From: Vreelandella lionensis
GTDB taxonomy: Bacteria > Pseudomonadota > Gammaproteobacteria > Pseudomonadales > Halomonadaceae
DNA: 64,000 nucleotides
NCBI RefSeq assembly: GCF_002087295.1
Contig: NZ_MWVI01000061.1
Location: forward strand, 1-64,000
Direction of reading: 5' to 3'
Shown here: positions 18,073 to 29,100 of the stretch, one piece after another
How the letters are laid out: every line of letters begins with the position of its first letter
Numbering within the stretch: the first letter of the stretch is position 1
Translations under genes and position numbers: made by a program
Notes under the pieces: generated by a model
Database searches by the model: none
Told to the model about the DNA's origin: nothing
The model's input: the letters and a program-made list of their open reading frames with translations, nothing else

Positions 18073-19086
18073 TTATTTCAGGTCAGCCGCCACCAGCTTG
18101 GTGCGGTCAGCCACTTTCTGACGCGATTGCTCACGCTCTGATTCCGGCAGCGGAATCAGGCCGAGGTCGATCAGGTAACCATCGTCACCGATCATCTGAT
18201 CTTCCATGAACATGTTGGCATATTCGTACATCGGCGGTACTTCGTCAGCGTGCTGGTTCTTCAGGTAGAACCACAGTGAACGAGCAACCGGGTACTCACA
18301 AGAGCTAAGGGCTTCTACGTCAGGCTCAACACCGCCAATGGTCGCACCCATGATGGTGTCCGGGTTTTCGACCAGGAAGGAGTAACCGAAGATACCGAAG
18401 GCGCCAGTGTCTTCCGCCAGACGCTGAACGATCAGGTTGTCGTTCTCACCCGCGTCGATATAAACGCCGTCGGTACGAATGTCGGTGTAACCTTCTTCAC
18501 CATAGATATCCATCTCGGAAGAAGCGGCTTCCATGACCAGCTCTTCGAACGCGTCACGGGTACCAGAAGTGCTGGGCGGGCCATAGATAGAGATGGCGCG
18601 ATCCGGCAGAGAAGCGTCGATGTCGCTCCAGTTGGTGTAGGGGTTTTCTACCAGCTCGCCGTCTACCGGCACCTGTGCAGCTACCGCCAGGAAGATTTGC
18701 TCAAGCGTCAGGTCGATCGGTTCATTAGTAGCGGCTAAGCCCAGAACGATACCGTCAGAACCGATTTTCGCTTCGGTGATATCAGTTACACCGTTCTCTT
18801 CGCAGCGCTCAAGCTCAGAAAGCTTCATGCGACGAGACGCGTTGGTGATGTCCGGCGTACCTTCGCCAACACCGTTACAGAACAGACGAATACCACCGCC
18901 AGAACCTGTAGACTCGATAACCGGCGTCGGGAAGTTGGTCAGCGCGCCAAACTCTTCAGTAACGTAGCTGGCGAACGGATAAACAGTACTGGAGCCGACG
19001 ATACGAATCTGGTCACGTGCTTGTGCCACACCGGCAACGCTCATTACAGCCGCCGCGATAACGGTGGTTTTTAGAATACGGTTCAT
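18073..19086 (-). CDS. pstS: Phosphate-binding protein PstS
   Basis: Periplasmic phosphate receptor of the Pst system, 337 residues. A Sec signal peptide (MNRILKTTVIAAAVMSVAGVAQA, cut after AQA) precedes IRIVGSSTVYPFASYVTEEF, the first phosphate-contact loop. Other binding segments are ESTGSGGGIRLFC and GPPSTSGTRDAFEEL. The family is the longer marine type, not the E. coli type. The start at 19086 has AGGAG upstream. The Pho box at 19148-19165 indicates induction by PhoB in phosphate starvation. Confidence 0.95.
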   Translation of the reverse strand: MNRILKTTVIAAAVMSVAGVAQARDQIRIVGSSTVYPFASYVTEEFGALTNFPTPVIESTGSGGGIRLFCNGVGEGTPDITNASRRMKLSELERCEENGVTDITEAKIGSDGIVLGLAATNEPIDLTLEQIFLAVAAQVPVDGELVENPYTNWSDIDASLPDRAISIYGPPSTSGTRDAFEELVMEAASSEMDIYGEEGYTDIRTDGVYIDAGENDNLIVQRLAEDTGAFGIFGYSFLVENPDTIMGATIGGVEPDVEALSSCEYPVARSLWFYLKNQHADEVPPMYEYANMFMEDQMIGDDGYLIDLGLIPLPESEREQSRQKVADRTKLVAADLK

Positions 19087-19147
19087 GCGAAATACTCCTG
19101 TCGATTTAGGGTTCTGGCCTTCGCATGACGTACTTTGCACTGCTTCG

Positions 19148-19165
19148 ATGACATCTTTATGACAT
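19148..19165 (-). promoter_or_regulatory. Pho box of pstS
   Basis: On the minus strand ATGTCATAAAGATGTCAT has two TGTCAT repeats spaced 11 bp start-to-start, the PhoB arrangement. It lies 62 bp before the pstS start codon. No phoB or phoR is in the window. Confidence 0.85.
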
Positions 19166-19203
19166 CGAAAAAAACAGCCAAACTTTTTGTTCGGCTGCTT
19201 CGC

Positions 19204-19935
19204 CTATAGCAGTAAGCCAAGCGCTGCGAGGGTGCATAACCCCAATGACAAGCGCTGCAGCAGTTGTTTATCCAATCGATGGGCGATGGTATCGGCCAGT
19301 GCATTGCCCAGTAAGACAGCAGGAAGAAAGGTAAGCGCCAGCTTGAAATGCCAAACGCTGATCTGCCCTGCCAGCGCCAGCGTCAGCAGGGTTAATAGAG
19401 AGGTCAGGACAAAAAAGGCTGCTAAGTTGCCGCGCATGCGGTCAGGTGAAAAACCATGCATCAGTAGCACAATGGGCGGCCCGCCGATGGCCGCCACCGT
19501 CCCAAAAACGCCGGAGAGAATACCCGCCACAAATAGCGTGAAGCGGTTCACCGGCAGTTCGAAGCGGCATACCGTGACCAGCACAGCAAATAGCACGATG
19601 GCGGCAATTAACTTTTCCAGCACAACCATCGGCGCTGCCAGCAACAGCCAAATGCCCAATCCGTTACCCGGTAAGCGTCCAATCAGGGCAACGCCTATTT
19701 CCCTTAACCTCACCTCATGCCAGTAACGGCGCACCATCATCAAAGAGACGGTGAAACCAAACAGCACCAAAATCACCGGCACCAGCCGTGGCTCTATCAT
19801 CAACAGCAGTGGCGCACCCACCACCGCCAAGCCAAAGCCCGTGGCCCGCTGTACAAAGGCACCTAGCAGCAGTACAGCTGCGCAGGCTAACCAGCTATCC
19901 AAGGGCACCTCTAACCACTGCAGCAGGCTATCCAT
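19204..19935 (-). CDS. TauE/SafE-family membrane transporter
   Basis: Putative anion or sulfite exporter of 243 residues with about eight predicted helices. It has the two half-repeats typical of the family (GAFVQRATGFGLAVVGAPLL and the second repeat GILSGVFGTVAAIGGPPIVL). The start overlaps the stop of the upstream MFS gene (TAATG), so both are probably made from one message. Substrate cannot be told from sequence. Confidence 0.88.
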   Translation of the reverse strand: MDSLLQWLEVPLDSWLACAAVLLLGAFVQRATGFGLAVVGAPLLLMIEPRLVPVILVLFGFTVSLMMVRRYWHEVRLREIGVALIGRLPGNGLGIWLLLAAPMVVLEKLIAAIVLFAVLVTVCRFELPVNRFTLFVAGILSGVFGTVAAIGGPPIVLLMHGFSPDRMRGNLAAFFVLTSLLTLLTLALAGQISVWHFKLALTFLPAVLLGNALADTIAHRLDKQLLQRLSLGLCTLAALGLLL

Positions 19936-21128
19936 TACAACGCGTCATCCACCTTTGGGGCTTGGGTTAGCATTCTCACACCGATATTACCCAGCAGGGC
20001 AGCACCTAACATGGTCAGCACCATGGGCCATAAGTGCTCAACCTGGAACAGCCCTACTAAGACACCTGCCAGCGCCCCACAGCTAAACTGTATGCCACCC
20101 AACAGCGCTGTCGCGGTGGCACTTATATGGCCAAAATGATCCAACAATGAAGAGATGGCGTTGGGCGTAATCAGACCAATCATGCCCGTAAACATCATCA
20201 CCAGCGGCACCACCACATAGAGCGACGCCACGTTAAGCGCCGTGGCCAACACAAGACCCAGGGCGGCCACTAGTTGAACAGCCAGACCTAAGCGCAGGTT
20301 CTGCTGTGGTGTGCGATTGCGCAGCAAGTGAATATTGACGCGGTTGGAGAGCGCAATCACCACTACGTTCACCCCAAACACCAGTGGGTAGACGCTTGGC
20401 GAAAGCGAAAAATAGTCCAAGTATAAAAATGGCGATGCGGTCACAAAGGCAAATAGCCCGGCAAACGAAGCGGCTACCGCACAGATATAGCCCATGCCCT
20501 CTTTGTGGCGCAGCACGCTTGCATAGTTGCGGATCACTTGCCGAGGCGAGGCCGCAGGCAAGTTGGTATCGCGGGTTTCAGGTAAGCGCGTACCTAACAG
20601 CCAAAGTAAGAAACCGGCATAAACAGCCAGGAAAATAAAGATGAGCCACCAGCCAGCAATGTGAAGCAGCAGGCTACCCACCGCCGGTGCCACCAGCGGG
20701 GGCAGCATCATGATCATGGCCATGGTGGACATCACCTTAGCCGCCTCACGCCCGCTGAAACAGTCACGCACGATGGCAGCCGAGTTCACCACACAGGCTC
20801 CGCCCCCTAACGCTTGAATAAAGCGCCAAGCCAATAGCGACGTTAAGCTATCGGCGGTGGTAATCATTAAGCTGGCCAGCATAAAGACCCCTAGCCCACT
20901 TAACAGCACCGGCTTCCGGCCTAACCGATCTGATAACGGCCCAAAGCAGAGCTGGCCCAATGCAAACCCAAACAAAAACATACTGATCGAGAGTTCAGTA
21001 TGGTGAATGCTGGCATTAATACTCTCGGCCAGTATGCCGATGGCAGGCAGATAGGCATCAATCGCGAAAGGCGAAAGCGCTGTGTTGGCGGCCACCAACC
21101 AAGCCACCCGACGAGGATTAAGTTCCAT
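19935..21128 (-). CDS. Bcr/CflA-family multidrug efflux MFS transporter
   Basis: Twelve-helix drug:proton antiporter of 397 residues. It starts NPRRVAWLVAANTALSPFAIDAYLPAI, the usual Bcr opening, has the MFS motif GPLSDRLGRKPVLL between helices 2 and 3, and FIQALGGGACVVNSAAIVRD in helix 4-5. An AAGGAGG sits three bases before the ATG at 21128; the in-frame ATG at 21149 is an alternative start. It is followed by, and overlaps, the TauE-like gene. Confidence 0.9.
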   Translation of the reverse strand: MELNPRRVAWLVAANTALSPFAIDAYLPAIGILAESINASIHHTELSISMFLFGFALGQLCFGPLSDRLGRKPVLLSGLGVFMLASLMITTADSLTSLLAWRFIQALGGGACVVNSAAIVRDCFSGREAAKVMSTMAMIMMLPPLVAPAVGSLLLHIAGWWLIFIFLAVYAGFLLWLLGTRLPETRDTNLPAASPRQVIRNYASVLRHKEGMGYICAVAASFAGLFAFVTASPFLYLDYFSLSPSVYPLVFGVNVVVIALSNRVNIHLLRNRTPQQNLRLGLAVQLVAALGLVLATALNVASLYVVVPLVMMFTGMIGLITPNAISSLLDHFGHISATATALLGGIQFSCGALAGVLVGLFQVEHLWPMVLTMLGAALLGNIGVRMLTQAPKVDDAL

Positions 21129-21278
21129 AAGCCTCCTTAAAATGGGCATAAAAAAAGCGGCGCGTGCCGCCGAAAAGGTAGGCCGCTAATCATAATCGAT
21201 TTCAATTCATTTGTCGGTGTCTGTTCGTCACGCGCGGCCCTTGCTAAAGTAACCCACAGGACAACCAAGGAGCATTGC

Positions 21279-22217
21279 ATGGCCACTAGCCTATTAAGCC
21301 AATTAAAAGAAATGACCACCGTGGTTGCTGATACGGGCGACCTTGAGGCTATTCGCCGCTTCCAGCCCCAGGATGCAACTACCAACCCCTCGCTCATCCT
21401 TCAAGCTGCCCAACAGGAAGAGCGCCGCGCTCGCTTGGCAAGCATTGCCAAAGAGAGCACCGATCTCGACGACGCGGTAGACCGTGTCGCGGTGGATATT
21501 GGCAGCGAGATTAGCAAGCTGGTGCCGGGCTATGTGTCGACAGAATTCAGCGCCCGCCTCTCGTTTGACCGTGATGCCACCATTGCCAAAGCGCACTCGC
21601 TAATTGAGCGCTATGCCCAGCATGGTGTCGGCCCTGAGCGTATTTTGATTAAAATGGCGTCCACCTGGGAAGGCATTCAAGCGGCCCGCCAGCTTGAGCG
21701 CGATGGCGTTCACGCCAACCTGACGCTGCTGTTTGGCTTTGCTCAGGCGCAGGCCTGTGCCGATGCTGGCGCTACGCTGATTTCACCGTTTGTGGGCCGT
21801 ATTCTCGACTGGCACAAAGCGCGCTCGCCGGAAGCTGACTTCAGCGGCGCCAATGACCCTGGCGTACAATCGGTTAAGCGTATTTATGACTACTACAAGG
21901 AACACGGCTATCCAACGATTGTGATGGGAGCCAGCTTCCGTAACGTAGGCGAAATACAAGCCTTGGCAGGTTGTGACCGCCTCACTATATCCCCTGCGCT
22001 GCTTAACGAGTTAGATGAATTACAGGGCGACCTTCCCCGCCAGCTAACGCCCATGGGTGCCAGCAGCTCAGCAGAGCAGGCGCTAGCCCAAGCAGATTTT
22101 CGTTGGGAAATGAACGAAGATGAAATGGCGTCTGACAAGCTGGCTGAAGGCATTCGCAAGTTCATGGCCGACCAGCGCAAGCTTGAAGAGCTACTCAGCA
22201 CGCTACGCAAACACTAA
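21279..22217 (+). CDS. tal: Transaldolase
   Basis: Pentose-phosphate pathway enzyme moving dihydroxyacetone units between sedoheptulose-7-P and glyceraldehyde-3-P. The 312-residue length fits subfamily 1 (TalB-like). DATTNPSLI is at the N-terminus and the Schiff-base Lys125 is in [18 protein letters not shown] precedes the ATG and a terminator follows. It converges on the STAS gene. The neighbourhood of tal, STAS protein, response regulator and mlaA is also found in Pseudomonas. Confidence 0.96.
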   Translation: MATSLLSQLKEMTTVVADTGDLEAIRRFQPQDATTNPSLILQAAQQEERRARLASIAKESTDLDDAVDRVAVDIGSEISKLVPGYVSTEFSARLSFDRDATIAKAHSLIERYAQHGVGPERILIKMASTWEGIQAARQLERDGVHANLTLLFGFAQAQACADAGATLISPFVGRILDWHKARSPEADFSGANDPGVQSVKRIYDYYKEHGYPTIVMGASFRNVGEIQALAGCDRLTISPALLNELDELQGDLPRQLTPMGASSSAEQALAQADFRWEMNEDEMASDKLAEGIRKFMADQRKLEELLSTLRKH

Positions 22218-22246
22218 GTATATTAATACTCACAGCGACGTAGCAG

Positions 22247-22280
22247 CGCCCTCTTATCTTTAGGGATGGAGGGCGTTTTA
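22247..22280 (+). terminator. Terminator after tal
   Basis: Seven-bp stem CGCCCTC / GAGGGCG with a 15-base loop is followed by TTTTATTT. It overlaps the last bases of the convergent STAS gene. Confidence 0.75.
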
Positions 22281-22796
22281 TTTATGAACGGTAGAGGATT
22301 GCGATTCAAGCATTTCAACCAGCGGCTGAAACTGCTCGCGATTATGCTCATTCATGTGCATTAGAATGCGGTGAGCTTCTAAAATACGATCGCGCAAACC
22401 CTCTTCATCTGCCGGTACTTCTGGCAAATCTTCTAATGCAGAACTTAACCCCTCAGTTTGGTTTAATGGCGCTTCCATCAAGGTAAAAAAACGCGCAAAA
22501 CCCATGACGTCCAGCATCTGACGCACGTCGGGGTTATCGGCAATAATCGTCGGAGGCTGTTCCAGCCGCCCTTTAACCGCCATGGCTACTTTGGCCAGAA
22601 AACCCAGCGCCGTTGAGTCGACATTGGTCGCTTCGCGCAGGTCAATCATCACCGCCTGAAGGCCAGGGGTTTCAGCAAGACGTTGCGCTTGGGTATCTAG
22701 CGTGGCACATAGCGTTAACCGCACATCGCCACAGAGCTTTAACACAAAAACACCAGAGTTGAACGCCGCTTTAATGCGGCCCTCTTCAATCAGCAT
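22278..22796 (-). CDS. STAS-domain anti-sigma-factor antagonist
   Basis: A 172-residue protein whose first 100 residues form a STAS domain. The phosphorylatable Ser region reads NVDSTALGFLAKV, as in SpoIIAA-type antagonists. About 60 helical C-terminal residues are extra. Its start overlaps the end of the RR-phosphatase gene by 11 bp. Partner-switching logic (inference): the upstream PP2C dephosphorylates this protein, which then sequesters an anti-sigma factor or another target. No kinase partner is in the window. Confidence 0.9.
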   Translation of the reverse strand: MLIEEGRIKAAFNSGVFVLKLCGDVRLTLCATLDTQAQRLAETPGLQAVMIDLREATNVDSTALGFLAKVAMAVKGRLEQPPTIIADNPDVRQMLDVMGFARFFTLMEAPLNQTEGLSSALEDLPEVPADEEGLRDRILEAHRILMHMNEHNREQFQPLVEMLESQSSTVHK

Positions 22797-23980
22797 GACC
22801 AAATCCGCTCACCATCATGATTGTCAGGTCATCGGGTAAAGCATCGCGGTCCTGGTTCGCCTCATCATCCTCATCGCCCTCTATCAAAAGCGAATTGGTT
22901 TTGGCTAGCCGGTCGCGCAACTGCTCAAGCGTGACACTTTCGCTAACGAGTTGCTCAAGTTCCGTGAGCCGCGTGTCGAGCGTTTTACCCGGCAAGCATT
23001 CCAATACACCGTCTGAACACAGCCACAAACGAAAGTTGGCCGGTAAAGCACAGCTAAGCGCAGGATACTCCACATCTGGGAAAAGGCCTACCGGCATTCC
23101 CTCCCCGGTTAAGCGCTCCAGCTTACCGTCAGCCGCCAACAGCGGCATCGGTAGCTGTGCGCCGAGCGAATAGTGAAGAGTATGCGCTTCATGGTCAATA
23201 ACACCGACGAATAACGTGGCATGCTTACCAATGTTGGTATCCTGAAGCTCACGATTCATCGCCGCTAACCAATCAGGCGGCAGCCGCTCTGGCGCTTGGC
23301 CATCCCACTCGCTTAACCATCGGTTGCACAAATACTTCAGCAGCACCGTGACAAAGGCCGAACGACGCTCCATGCCCAGAGACATCGGCAAAATAGAACG
23401 CGCTAAAACGGTCGTTATAACGCTGATAGTCGAGAAAATCCCCCGACAAATAAAGCGACGGCGCAAACCAGTAGTCGTAATAAACGCCGTTGATCACTTT
23501 AGGATGCGCTGGCAACAAACGCCGCTGAATATGCCCCCCGCTTTGCTGGTCCATCCGCAGTAGCGCGAGGTGAGTCTCAAGGCTCTCATTGAGTTCAGCG
23601 AGACGTTCACGATCACGATCACGCTCTTGGGCCAAGGTGTGAAGCTCAATCGCCTTACGAATCATTCGGCGCAGCAGTTCGGTATGTCGCAGAGGATGAA
23701 CGATGTAGTCCACCAACCCCACATCAATGGCCTTAATCAAGTCAGCATCCTGACGAGAGTCGCTGACGACCAGGGTTGGCAACCGGTGGGTCAACTGAGA
23801 CCACTGTTGACGCGGCACTGCCCGAGCATGCGCGACAATCAGCGCCGTGCCACTAGGCAGATGGTCAATATTATCTGCAGCAAACACCCACATACCGTCA
23901 CAGGTAATCGCCTCAGCAAGCGCGTCACGCTCTGCGCCGGGCTCGTCGATTACCGCGATCAACTGCTTAGCGTGATCCAT
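22786..23980 (-). pseudogene. Response regulator with PP2C phosphatase domain, frameshifted
   Basis: A receiver-like N-terminus of about 120 residues with TLVVSDSRQDADLIKAIDVG, a coiled coil rich in Arg, Asp and Glu, then a SpoIIE-type PP2C domain with FADVSGHG (metal-binding Asp) and later LWLCSDGVLE and DDLTIMMV. The frame breaks at about 23361. One extra base in GCGTCGTTCGGCC separates SGHGAS from SAFVTVLLKYLCNRW; removing it gives about 397 residues. The first Asp cluster of a typical receiver is degenerate (VIDEPG), so phosphorylation is doubtful. The gene lies between mlaA and the STAS gene with tight spacing, matching the HsbR/HsbA style of partner switch. Confidence 0.85.
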
Positions 23981-23988
23981 GTTAGGCC

Positions 23989-24810
23989 TCAATCGGCGAA
24001 ATCGTCGTCACCGAAGTCGGTATCGTCGAAATCAAAATCATCTGTGGCAAACGGGTCTTCGCCAAGCACACCGTCATTCACCTCAAACTGGCGGCGCTGC
24101 AAATAGGCATCACGGACAAACCGATAGCGATCCCCCGAAATCAACGATTCTTGGTCTAACAAGCCCGCGCGAAGGTGAATAATATCGAGTGCCGTCAGGC
24201 CTGCACGTAGCTGGTGATCGTCCATATACGTAATGGGATGCGCTGCGAAATCGGCTGGCAAGCCAGAGGCATCCCTGAGCGTGCGCGGACCTAGCAGAGG
24301 TAACACTAAATAGCGCGAGTCCTCCCAGCCCCACACGGCCATGGTTTGACCAAAATCTTCTTTATCCGCGGTAATTTCCATGAGCGTGGCATAGTCAAGC
24401 AAGCCGCCAATACCCACCGTCGAGTTGATCAAGAATCGTGATGTTGCTAAACCCGCATTGGCGGGTTTGCCCTGCAGCAGGCTATTGAGCGCGGTACGCA
24501 CTTCGCCTAAGTTGGAGAAAAAGTTGCCCACCCCAGTTTGCACCGGCTCAGGAGTGACCGCCTTATACCCTCGTGCAACGGGCTTGAGGGCGTAGCGATC
24601 CAGCACATCATTAAACGCGAACACACGCCTGTTGAAGCCCTCCCAAGGGTCCTGCGGGTCAGCCGCTACACGCTCTTGCGCAGTGTCTCCCTCTTGAGAA
24701 GACCCCGTACTGGCGCACCCTCCCATGCTTAACGTGGCTAGCAACACGATAGGCAATAGCTTCTGCCATGTGCTTAGACCCTCTTTTTGCGGTGCCAACA
24801 GCTTCAGCAT
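23989..24810 (-). CDS. mlaA: MlaA (VacJ) outer-membrane lipoprotein
   Basis: Outer-membrane component of the Mla pathway that removes misplaced phospholipids. The 273-residue protein has a lipoprotein signal (LPIVLLATLSMGGC, lipidated Cys32), then DPWEGFNRRVFAFNDVLDRY, GNFFSNLGEVRTALNSLLQGK and GPRTLRDASGL, all family landmarks. The C-terminal tail of about 25 residues is extremely rich in Asp and Phe (repeated DFD/DDTDFGDDD), in line with a halophile. GAGGAAA precedes the ATG at 24810. Confidence 0.95.
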   Translation of the reverse strand: MLKLLAPQKEGLSTWQKLLPIVLLATLSMGGCASTGSSQEGDTAQERVAADPQDPWEGFNRRVFAFNDVLDRYALKPVARGYKAVTPEPVQTGVGNFFSNLGEVRTALNSLLQGKPANAGLATSRFLINSTVGIGGLLDYATLMEITADKEDFGQTMAVWGWEDSRYLVLPLLGPRTLRDASGLPADFAAHPITYMDDHQLRAGLTALDIIHLRAGLLDQESLISGDRYRFVRDAYLQRRQFEVNDGVLGEDPFATDDFDFDDTDFGDDDFAD

Positions 24811-24875
24811 GCGATTTCCTCTTTCAACATAGAACGCTATTTCTAACATAACCGGTGATAGGCAAAATCGGCCTA

Positions 24876-25997
24876 TTACTGGCGACGTAGCACCACACTA
24901 CCTGCACTGTACCCCGCCCCAAACGAGCAAATAACGCCGATATTCCCTTCCGACAGTGCCTCACGGTGAAGGTGGAAAGCGATAATCGAGCCCGCAGAGC
25001 TGGTATTCGCATAGCGATCTAAAATAATCGGTGCCTGTGCTTCGCTGGGCTCTTCACCCAATACTTTACGTGCAATCAGATCATTCATATGGCGGTTGGC
25101 CTGATGCAACCACATCCGCGTCAAATCCGCCCCCGACAGCTCTAATGAAGCGAGATGGTCAGTGATAAGCTTAGCGACCATAGGGCACACCTCTTTAAAA
25201 ACGCGGCGCCCTTCCTGAACGAACAGCTTATCTAACGCCTGCGGATCGCTATCGGTCACGCGGTTTAAAAAGCCCGCGTTATTGCGAATCGCATTGGAAA
25301 ACTTCGTCACCAGTCGCGTTCCCAGAATTTCATAGCGCTCATCGGCCACGGCAACATCGCTATTTTCTAGTACCATAGCCGTACAAGCATCGCCGAAAAT
25401 AAAGTGGCTGTCACGGTCTCTAAAATTCAAATGGGCAGAACAAATTTCAGGATTCACAATCAGCGCACGTTTAACGCTACCTGACGCAATCGCGTTCGCC
25501 GCCGTTTCCAAGGCAAAGGTGGCAGAACTGCAGGCCACGTTCATATCAAAGCCATAACCCATTGTTCCTAGGGCCTGCTGTACTTCTACCGCGACCGCCG
25601 GATAGGCACGCTCTAGGTTTGAACAGGCCACAATCACCAGCTCAATATCAGCGGCATCAACCTGGGCCGTTTCTAGCGCCTGACGCGCGGCCTGAGTCGC
25701 CATCTCGCACTGAATAGACGGTTCATCGTTATGACGTTGAGGCAGTTTAGGCCGCATACGCTCAGGGTCAAGGATCCCTTGAGCATCGAGCACATAACGA
25801 CTTTTAATTCCCGAGGCTTTCTCAATAAATTCACTGCTGGAATAAGCCAGTGCTTCTTGCTCTCCACGCGCGATGGCATCCGCATGCTGGGCGTTATGGA
25901 GATCAACCCACGCGTTAAAAGCAGCGACCAACGCCGCGTTATCAATGGCGTTTTCCGGTGTATAGAGTCCTGTACCGGTGATCACTACATTGGTCAT
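24876..25997 (-). CDS. Beta-ketoacyl-ACP synthase III-type enzyme
   Basis: Thiolase-fold condensing enzyme of 373 residues, about 50 longer than housekeeping FabH because of an N-terminal insertion. The catalytic triad is visible: Cys156 in MNVACSSATFAL, His in WLHQANRHMN and Asn in RYANTSSAGS. It resembles the longer KAS III paralogues of Pseudomonas that draw on beta-oxidation intermediates (family recollection). It stands alone on the minus strand after hrpA, with its own promoter region of about 100 bp. Acyl specificity is not evident. Confidence 0.9.
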   Translation of the reverse strand: MTNVVITGTGLYTPENAIDNAALVAAFNAWVDLHNAQHADAIARGEQEALAYSSSEFIEKASGIKSRYVLDAQGILDPERMRPKLPQRHNDEPSIQCEMATQAARQALETAQVDAADIELVIVACSNLERAYPAVAVEVQQALGTMGYGFDMNVACSSATFALETAANAIASGSVKRALIVNPEICSAHLNFRDRDSHFIFGDACTAMVLENSDVAVADERYEILGTRLVTKFSNAIRNNAGFLNRVTDSDPQALDKLFVQEGRRVFKEVCPMVAKLITDHLASLELSGADLTRMWLHQANRHMNDLIARKVLGEEPSEAQAPIILDRYANTSSAGSIIAFHLHREALSEGNIGVICSFGAGYSAGSVVLRRQ

Positions 25998-26104
25998 GCC
26001 TGTCTCCTTATTACGGCCTCAAGGCAAATAGCCGAAACCGTCAGTAAAATAGCGTATGGCGAGGTTGTCCACCCCGCTCTATCTAAGCGCTTTCTTGTGT
26101 AGCA

Positions 26105-29100
26105 TTAAACGCTGGTAATTTCTTCCCAACGCTTTTCCAAGCGCTTCACGGATACCGGCATCTGAGTGCCTAGCTGCTGGGCGAAGAGCGATACGCGCAA
26201 TTCTTGTATCCACCAGCCAAATGCCACGAGTTCAGGGTCTTCAGCGGCGCCTCTACGTTCGCTTTTTCGCCGCGCATCAAAACGTGCCTCTAGGGCTTGG
26301 ACATCCTGCATCATCATTTGGTCACGGCCGCGTTCACGGGCCGCTTTTTCGAGGCGGATGAGAGCTGCTTCGGTATAGCGTGGATACTCGCTAAGCCATT
26401 CCCCTGCGTCACGAATAAAGCCAGGATAAACCAAGCGCTGCATCTGCGCGCTCACATCGCTGTAAACGAGCGCTAGGGCAAAGTTAAGCTTCCCTTTAAG
26501 CACTTTGGTCACCGCTAGATGCCCTTTAAGCGCCTCTTCAATGCGCGTCAGTAGCGATGTTGCATAGGGAATCAGCTCACTTTCGGTTGCTTTAAGCCGC
26601 TCGGTGAGCTCATTGGCAGAGCGTGGCAACGGATGTGTTGCCACCACCTGCGTGAAGACCGCCAGCAGCAAATCATCCACTAATGCTTGTTTACTACCCA
26701 CTTTAGCAAAGAGTAGAGCGCACTTTTCCACGCCAGGTAAGCGCTTGATGGCTTTGACCTGTTCCGGCCGCTTGGCGATGGCCAAGCGTGCCACGCCTTC
26801 CTGGTGAACCGCCGCCGCCTTCGCGGGATGATCAAAAAGCGCCACTTTAAAGCTATGGGCCTCGGCCATTAGTGCTGGGTAGGCTTCCACTCGGATACCG
26901 GCCTGAGTCGTTACCCGCGACTCGGGCAGCGGCGACTCTGGTAACTCATCCAAGGCGGGCGCTTGGCTTGCCTGATCGGCCAGCGCCTGGGCGCCTGCAC
27001 TCGCCGCCTCTTCGAAACGCCGCTCCAGCGCACGCACATCTCGTCCTTGGCCTAACGTTTTACCCGCATGATCAACGACCCGCACGTTCATAATGAGGTG
27101 CGGCGGCAGCAGATCGAGACGCCAATCATCCGGGTGAACGCGGGTAGCAGTGCGGCGGCGGATAAACTCCCCCAGCGCTTCGGTGAGCGGCCGCTCATCG
27201 GGCACGAGGGTCTCCAGCGCGGCATCGACCCAGTCGGGAATGGGCACCACTTGGCGACGAATACTTTTCGGCAGCGATTTCAGCAGCGCAATGCACTTTT
27301 CACGCAGCAGCCCCGGCACCAGCCACTCCAACGCATGCACCGGCAGCTGCGGCAGCATGGCGGCGGGCACCGTAAGCGTCACGCCATCATCGTCGGCATC
27401 CGGGTCGAAGTGGTAGCTCACTGGGTAAGCCACCCCAGAAAGCGTTAGATGATCAGGGTATTGCGCCTGAGTAACGTCGTGGGCATCCCGAGCTTTTAGC
27501 GCTTCGATGTCAAACTTCAGCAGCGTGGAGTCTTGGCGCTCTGCCTGCTTGCGCCAGTGTTCAAAGCCCTTGCCGTTAACGATATCGGTAGGTATCCGAT
27601 CGTCATAGAAGGCGAACAGCGTCTCTTCGTCGACCAAGATATCCCGTCGGCGGGCACGATCTTCTAGCGCCTCTACCTCTTCGATTAGCGCACGGTTATG
27701 GGTGAAGAATTCTCCTTTGGTTTGGAACTCGCCTTCCACCAGCGCCCGGCGAATAAACAGCTCCCGCGACTCCTGGGGCGCAATGGGCCCGTAATGGACG
27801 CGACGACGCGCCACAATCGGCAGGCCAAACAGGGTGACCTGTTCAAACGCCACGACCTGAGCGCGCTTCATTTCCCAGTGAGGCTCGCTGTAGCTGCTTT
27901 TCACTAGGTGCTGCGCTTGTGGCTCGATCCACTGCGGGTCGATCTTGGCAACGGTGCGCGCAAACAGCTTGGTTGTTTCAATCAGCTCGAAGGCCATGAC
28001 CCACTTGGGCGTTTTCTTCGCCAACCCAGAACCGGGGTGAATCATGAACTTGCGGTTACGCGCGCCGAGGTACTCTCGGTTCTCAAGCAGCGTACCCAAA
28101 TTGGAGAGCAGGCCAGACAGCAGCGCCTGATGCAGCTTGCCCGATGTTTTTCGCCTTGCCTGCTTGGCCTGCTCTTCGCTCTCGTTCTCATCACGAGGCA
28201 GCGGCGCAGGCACCTCAATGTCCATATCCCGCAGCAGTTGGCGCAACTGGCGGAACGTATCGTGCCACTCGCGCATGCGCAGGTAGTTAATGTAGTGGTC
28301 ACGGCACCAGCGGCGAAGTTGGTTGCCCGATAACGCTTCACGAGCATTCTCGATGCCATGCCATAAATTTAGCAGCGCAACGAAATCGGAGTCTGGGTCA
28401 TGCCAGCGCTGGTGAGCTTGGTCAGCGGCTTGGCGCTTGTCGGCGGGCCGGTCACGAGGGTCTTGAATCGCCAGCGCAGAGACCACGACCAGCACGTCCC
28501 TCAGGCTGCCTCGCTCTGCACCGGCCAACACCATACGGGCCCAACGCGGGTCCATGGGTAGTTTCGCCAGCTTACGCCCCAGGGCGCTAAGCTGTTGCTT
28601 ATCATTTACTGCGCCCAGTTCAAATAGCAGCCGGAAACCATCTTTGACAAAGCGGCCATCGGGCGGATCAACAAAGGGGAAGTCTTCAATATTACCGAGC
28701 TTGAGCGCCAGCATTGAAAGAATGACCGATGCTAAGTTGGTGCGCTGAATCTCCGGGTCGGTAAACGCGGGGCGTGACAGGAAATCCTCTTCGTCGTAAA
28801 GGCGAATGCACACGCCTTCCGCAATCCGCCCGCAGCGGCCTTTACGCTGGTTGGCGCTTGCCTGGCTGACCGGCTCAATGGGCAGCCGCTGAATTTTTGC
28901 CCGGTAACTGTAGCGGCTAATGCGTACAAGGCCAGGGTCAATCACGTAGCGAATCCCCGGCACGGTGAGGGAGGTTTCAGCCACGTTAGTCGCCAGTACG
29001 ATGCGACGCCCCCGATGGGGAGCAAACACACGGTTCTGCTCCTCATTAGAGAGGCGCGCATACAGCGGCAGAATCTCGGTGCCCTTTAAATCCGCGCGGC

